Origin: Pseudalkalibacillus hwajinpoensis
Lineage (GTDB): Bacteria; Bacillota; Bacilli; Bacillales; Guptibacillaceae
DNA length: 64,000 bases
NCBI RefSeq assembly: GCF_015234585.1
Contig: NZ_JADFCM010000001.1
Location: forward strand, 434,001-498,000
Direction of reading: 5' to 3'
Shown: piece by piece, positions 60,999-64,000 of the stretch
How the letters are laid out: every line of letters begins with the position of its first letter
How positions within the stretch are numbered: position 1 is the stretch's first letter
Notes under the pieces: model-generated
Told to the model about the DNA's origin: nothing
The model's database searches: none
What the model saw: only the letters and a program-made list of their open reading frames with translations
Made by a program: the position numbers and the translations under genes

Positions 60999-61819
60999 TG
61001 GTGCAATTACTCAGGAAGATGCCTTTGTATCTAATCGGATTATTGCTTTTGGTTTTCACAGGTTATCCATTTGTTTATATGATTTCGACCTCATTAAAAG
61101 ATCAGAGCACTTTTTTTGAAAGACCATTTGCTATTTTTACCTCGATCGAGTGGGGTAACTACGCGGATGTATTCCAGATGGGGCTAACTCGTTATTTTTT
61201 AAACAGTATCCTAGTTTCGGTGGTGGCAGTTGTGGCGGTTATGTTAATTGCTGCTCTAGCAAGTTATCCATTAAGTAGAATGAATTTCAAGTTTAACCGT
61301 GGTTTGTTTCTTCTTTTCATATCTGGAATGATGCTACCAATTCATGCCACGCTTATCCCAATCTTTAAGCTGTCTCAAAATATGGGTTTGTATGATTCAT
61401 TGCTAGCTTTACTTGGACCTTATATTGCTTTCAGTTTACCGATTTCGATCTTTATTTTAACGCAATTTATGCAAGAAATTCCGAAGTCATTAGAAGAAGC
61501 GGCGAAGATCGATGGTTGTTCTCATTTCGGAATTTTTTGGCGCATTATTCTTCCGATATTAACGCCGGCTCTTATGACCGTTTTTATCTATAATTTTATT
61601 CATCTATGGAATGAATTTATTTTTGCACTCGTTCTCGTATCAAGCCCTGAGAACATGACCCTACCATTAGGATTACAAGATTTCTATGGAGAATTTTCAG
61701 TAAATGTCCCTGGTTTGATGGCGGCATTAACACTTGCGAGTCTTCCAATGCTCGTTGTGTACTTGTTCTCACAAGAAAAAGTAGTAAAAGGACTAACGGG
61801 TGGTGCGGTGAAAGGTTAG
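60998..61819 (+). CDS. ABC sugar transporter permease, MalG/UgpE type
   Basis: 273 residues with six membrane helices. The start [20 protein letters not shown] and the EAA loop [30 protein letters not shown] are those of the MalG/UgpE class. It pairs with the upstream permease; the two genes overlap by one base. The end ([18 protein letters not shown]) is the normal family C-terminus. Confidence 0.94.
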   Translation: MVQLLRKMPLYLIGLLLLVFTGYPFVYMISTSLKDQSTFFERPFAIFTSIEWGNYADVFQMGLTRYFLNSILVSVVAVVAVMLIAALASYPLSRMNFKFNRGLFLLFISGMMLPIHATLIPIFKLSQNMGLYDSLLALLGPYIAFSLPISIFILTQFMQEIPKSLEEAAKIDGCSHFGIFWRIILPILTPALMTVFIYNFIHLWNEFIFALVLVSSPENMTLPLGLQDFYGEFSVNVPGLMAALTLASLPMLVVYLFSQEKVVKGLTGGAVKG

Positions 61820-61844
61820 GGAACTTGGAAAGGAGTGGGAGAGT

Positions 61845-62948
61845 ATGGAGAAAATGAAAATTGGTGTCATCGGCTGTGGCAACATTAGCGACATTTATTT
61901 AACGAATCTTCGCGAGTATGCGAATCTCGAAGTGGTTGCAGTAGCTGATCTGAATCACGAAAAAGCAGTTGAGAAAGCAGAGAAATATGAGATTCCTCGT
62001 GTTCTGGATGTGGATGCCCTTTTGGCAGATCCGACCATAGAACTCGTTCTTAATTTAACGATTCCTGCGGCACATGCAGAAGTTAGTTTACGCATATTAG
62101 AAGCAGGAAAGCATGTGTATTCTGAGAAACCGCTAGCGATAAAGCTTGAAGACGGGCAAAAGGTTCTAGCGAAGGCGAAGGAAAAAGGTCTATTAGTAAG
62201 TGTTGCACCTGATACATTTCTCGGTGGTGGACTTCAGACGTGTAAAAAGCTAATCGAGGATGGCGCAATAGGGGAACCAGTTGCTGCGTCCGCCTTCATG
62301 CTGGGTCATGGACCGGAAAGCTGGCACCCTGATCCAGCCTTTTTCTATCGAGAGGGAGCGGGGCCGATGTTTGATATGGGTCCATATTACTTAACTGCTC
62401 TCATTCATTTAATTGGACCGATTCGTCGACTTACTGGATCGACAAGGATCACCTCGCCTGAACGGATGATTACAAGCGAACCGAAGTCTGGACAGACGAT
62501 TAAGGTCGAGACGCCGACGCACGTTGCAGGCATTTTGGATTTTGAAAATGGGGCGATCGGTACGATCATCACGAGCTTTGATGTTTGGGGAGCGAAAACT
62601 CCTTTTCTAGAAATCTACGGTACGAATGGATCGTTAAGTGTACCTGATCCGAATACATTCGGCGGCCCAGTACTAGTAAGAAATGCGGGAGAAGTTGAAT
62701 GGAAGGAAGTTTCCCTTACGCATGGATCCATTGAAAATAGCCGTGGACTTGGTGTGGTGGACATGGTGAACGCTTTACGAGAAGAGCGGAAACCACGAGC
62801 AAATGGTGAACTTGCTTATCATGTACTCGAAACGATGCATGGTATACATGAATCTTCAGTGGAGGGTAAGCATTATGAGATGACGAGTAAGTGCGAGCAA
62901 CCTGATTCAAAGCCAAGTGACAGTTTATCTGAGACGATGGAGGGATAG
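61845..62948 (+). CDS. Gfo/Idh/MocA-family oxidoreductase 1
   Basis: 367 residues. Rossmann loop [20 protein letters not shown], the NAD-contacting lysine in [12 protein letters not shown], and a C-terminal alpha/beta substrate domain ([25 protein letters not shown]). It should oxidise or reduce a sugar, glycoside or inositol using bound NAD(P). Follows the permease by 25 bases and precedes a second family member by 3. The low-complexity tail ([16 protein letters not shown]) is not part of the fold. Confidence 0.92.
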   Translation: MEKMKIGVIGCGNISDIYLTNLREYANLEVVAVADLNHEKAVEKAEKYEIPRVLDVDALLADPTIELVLNLTIPAAHAEVSLRILEAGKHVYSEKPLAIKLEDGQKVLAKAKEKGLLVSVAPDTFLGGGLQTCKKLIEDGAIGEPVAASAFMLGHGPESWHPDPAFFYREGAGPMFDMGPYYLTALIHLIGPIRRLTGSTRITSPERMITSEPKSGQTIKVETPTHVAGILDFENGAIGTIITSFDVWGAKTPFLEIYGTNGSLSVPDPNTFGGPVLVRNAGEVEWKEVSLTHGSIENSRGLGVVDMVNALREERKPRANGELAYHVLETMHGIHESSVEGKHYEMTSKCEQPDSKPSDSLSETMEG

Positions 62949-62951
62949 GGA

Positions 62952-63995
62952 ATGAAAAAAATGAAAGTAGCGGTTATCGGTTGTGGAAGTATTGCGAGAC
63001 GGCGTCATTTGCCGGAGTACAATGCAGAGGAAAATGTGGAAATTGTAGCGGTGTGTGATGTGGTGAAAGAGCGCGCGGAGGATATGGTGAACTTGTATGG
63101 CGGCACGGCATATACTGATTATCTCACGTTACTTGAAGATGATGAAATTGATGCAGTGAGCGTGTGTTTACCAAACGCATTGCACGCACCTGTATCGATT
63201 GCGGCATTGAAAGCAGGGAAGCACGTTCTTTGTGAAAAGCCGATGGCGACTTCAATTGAGGAAGCGAAAGCAATGAATGAGGCAGCGGAGATAAATGGAA
63301 AAAAGCTAATGATTGCTCATAATCAGCGATTCGTCGCGTCACACGTGAAAGCGAAGGAATTGATCGAAGGCGGCGAGATTGGAAAGGTCTACAGCTTCCG
63401 CACAACGTTCGGTCATCCTGGACCTGAACGGTGGAGTATTGATGGAGCGGATAGCTGGTTCTTCGATAAAGAGCGAGCGTTTATCGGAGCGATGGGAGAC
63501 CTTGGCGTACATAAATCAGATCTCATGCGCTATTTGCTTGGAGAAATTGTGGAGGTTGGCGCGTTTGTAGAAACGAAGGCGAAGGATAACACGGATGTGG
63601 ATGATAATGCGGTGTGTATTCTTAAAACGAAGACGGGAGTGATTGGCACACTCGCAGCAAGCTGGTCTTACGTTTCTGGTGGCGATAATTCAACCGTAAT
63701 CTATGGGGAAAATGCGGTGCTTCGCCTAGAGGATGATCCGGAGCATTCACTGGTTGTTCAGTACAAAAACGGTGATGTCGTGAAATATGAGCTTCAGAAA
63801 ATCCAAACAAATGAAGCGGGCGGACAGCAAACGACGCACGTGGTTGAGAATTTCGTGGATTGTATTGCGAACGATACCGTACCAGCCGTGAGTGGTGAAG
63901 AAGGGATGAAATCGTTGCAGGTGATTTTAGCTGCACTGGAAGCGAATGAAACGAAGCGAGTGGTTGAGGTAGAGGGTGAGCGGGCGGTTATTTAG
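62952..63995 (+). CDS. Gfo/Idh/MocA-family oxidoreductase 2
   Basis: 347 residues. AVIGCGSIARRRHLPEYNAEENVEIVAV is the NAD-binding loop, GKHVLCEKPMAT holds the conserved Glu-Lys-Pro, and GAMGDLGVHKSDLMRYLLGE carries the probable catalytic Asp/His. It is only distantly similar to its neighbour, so it may catalyse a different step, such as the opposite redox direction in a 3-keto-glycoside type pathway together with the TIM-barrel protein. The operon may go on past the window. Confidence 0.92.
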   Translation: MKKMKVAVIGCGSIARRRHLPEYNAEENVEIVAVCDVVKERAEDMVNLYGGTAYTDYLTLLEDDEIDAVSVCLPNALHAPVSIAALKAGKHVLCEKPMATSIEEAKAMNEAAEINGKKLMIAHNQRFVASHVKAKELIEGGEIGKVYSFRTTFGHPGPERWSIDGADSWFFDKERAFIGAMGDLGVHKSDLMRYLLGEIVEVGAFVETKAKDNTDVDDNAVCILKTKTGVIGTLAASWSYVSGGDNSTVIYGENAVLRLEDDPEHSLVVQYKNGDVVKYELQKIQTNEAGGQQTTHVVENFVDCIANDTVPAVSGEEGMKSLQVILAALEANETKRVVEVEGERAVI

Positions 63996-64000
63996 GGGGT

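Noticed and set aside
1..64000. CRISPR arrays, tRNA/rRNA genes, insertion sequences, integrases
   Set aside because: No regularly spaced direct repeats, no cloverleaf or rRNA-like stretches, and no transposase or recombinase frame were seen on either strand.

Overview
The window is chromosomal DNA from a low-GC, endospore-forming Bacillaceae bacterium, probably a marine or halotolerant/alkaliphilic relative of Bacillus. The evidence is the AT-rich composition, strong Shine-Dalgarno sites with many TTG/GTG starts, LXG/YwqH-type secretion genes, a LysM-GH18 (YaaH/SleL-type) spore cortex enzyme, CWB2 cell-wall repeats, a SinR homologue and TagF-like teichoic acid enzymes. There are no rRNA or tRNA genes, CRISPR arrays, recognisable IS elements or prophage genes. 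Species cannot be assigned from the sequence alone.

Layout. 0-5.2 kb is an accessory region rich in short hairpin repeats. It carries a type VII-type polymorphic toxin locus (YwqH-like, YwqI-like, LXG protein with an HNH-type nuclease tip, immunity protein). 5.2-9.2 kb holds a cupin protein and an ammonium transporter/DUF294/DnaQ-exonuclease operon with a GlnR/TnrA-type box. 9.4-20.5 kb is a surface-polysaccharide region: a hexapeptide acyltransferase, a beta-helix protein, an OafA-like acyltransferase, an operon of rfbC, an LhgO-like oxidase, a SDR and a SAF-domain oxidoreductase ending in a SinR homologue, then a DUF4038 glycosidase. 20.7-31.9 kb holds a sugar MFS permease, a DUF2207 membrane protein, two secreted M14 carboxypeptidases and a polyol/sugar catabolic set (SDR, FAD oxidase, FGGY kinase, RpiR regulator). 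31.9-35.3 kb is a minus-strand module of lipoprotein, lipase-like DUF6792 protein and small helical protein. It is bracketed by a duplicated, broken 3' end of the rpiR gene. 35.5-48 kb holds a MarR/2-oxo acid decarboxylase pair, a CWB2 surface protein, a lipoprotein, the cortex hydrolase, an ECF sigma operon with duplicated DUF6241-like proteins, a Bcr/CflA exporter and another acyltransferase. 48.5-56.5 kb holds a TagF-like protein and a ydaL-ydaM-ydaJ-like exopolysaccharide operon. 56.7-64 kb is a LacI-controlled sugar uptake and catabolism operon (TIM-barrel isomerase, ABC binding protein and permeases, two Gfo/Idh dehydrogenases).

How it fits together. The most interesting thread is regulatory. 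The 16-bp inverted repeat GTTCTTT-AT-AAAGAAC, a head-to-head pair of the GTTCTYT half-sites bound by B. subtilis SinR, occurs in near-perfect form at four places (9389, 13438, 51736, 52024). Each lies upstream of a polysaccharide gene or operon, and weaker versions occur at 12110 and 48408. At 13438 and 51736 it sits between good -35 and -10 hexamers with the same 16-bp spacing. One of these promoters drives the operon whose last gene is the SinR homologue itself. This predicts an autoregulated SinR regulon linking two distant polysaccharide loci in the window. Neither locus is the classical epsA-O cluster.

Second, the 31.9-34.7 kb module has the gene order and domain layout of a reverse-arranged type VII lipase toxin system like staphylococcal TslA. 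The flanking rpiR duplication suggests how it arrived. Third, several families of small palindromic repeats (GGTGCCTGTCAC type, GGGACAGG/CCTTGTCCC type, CGGTTCT/AGAACCG type) are scattered between genes.
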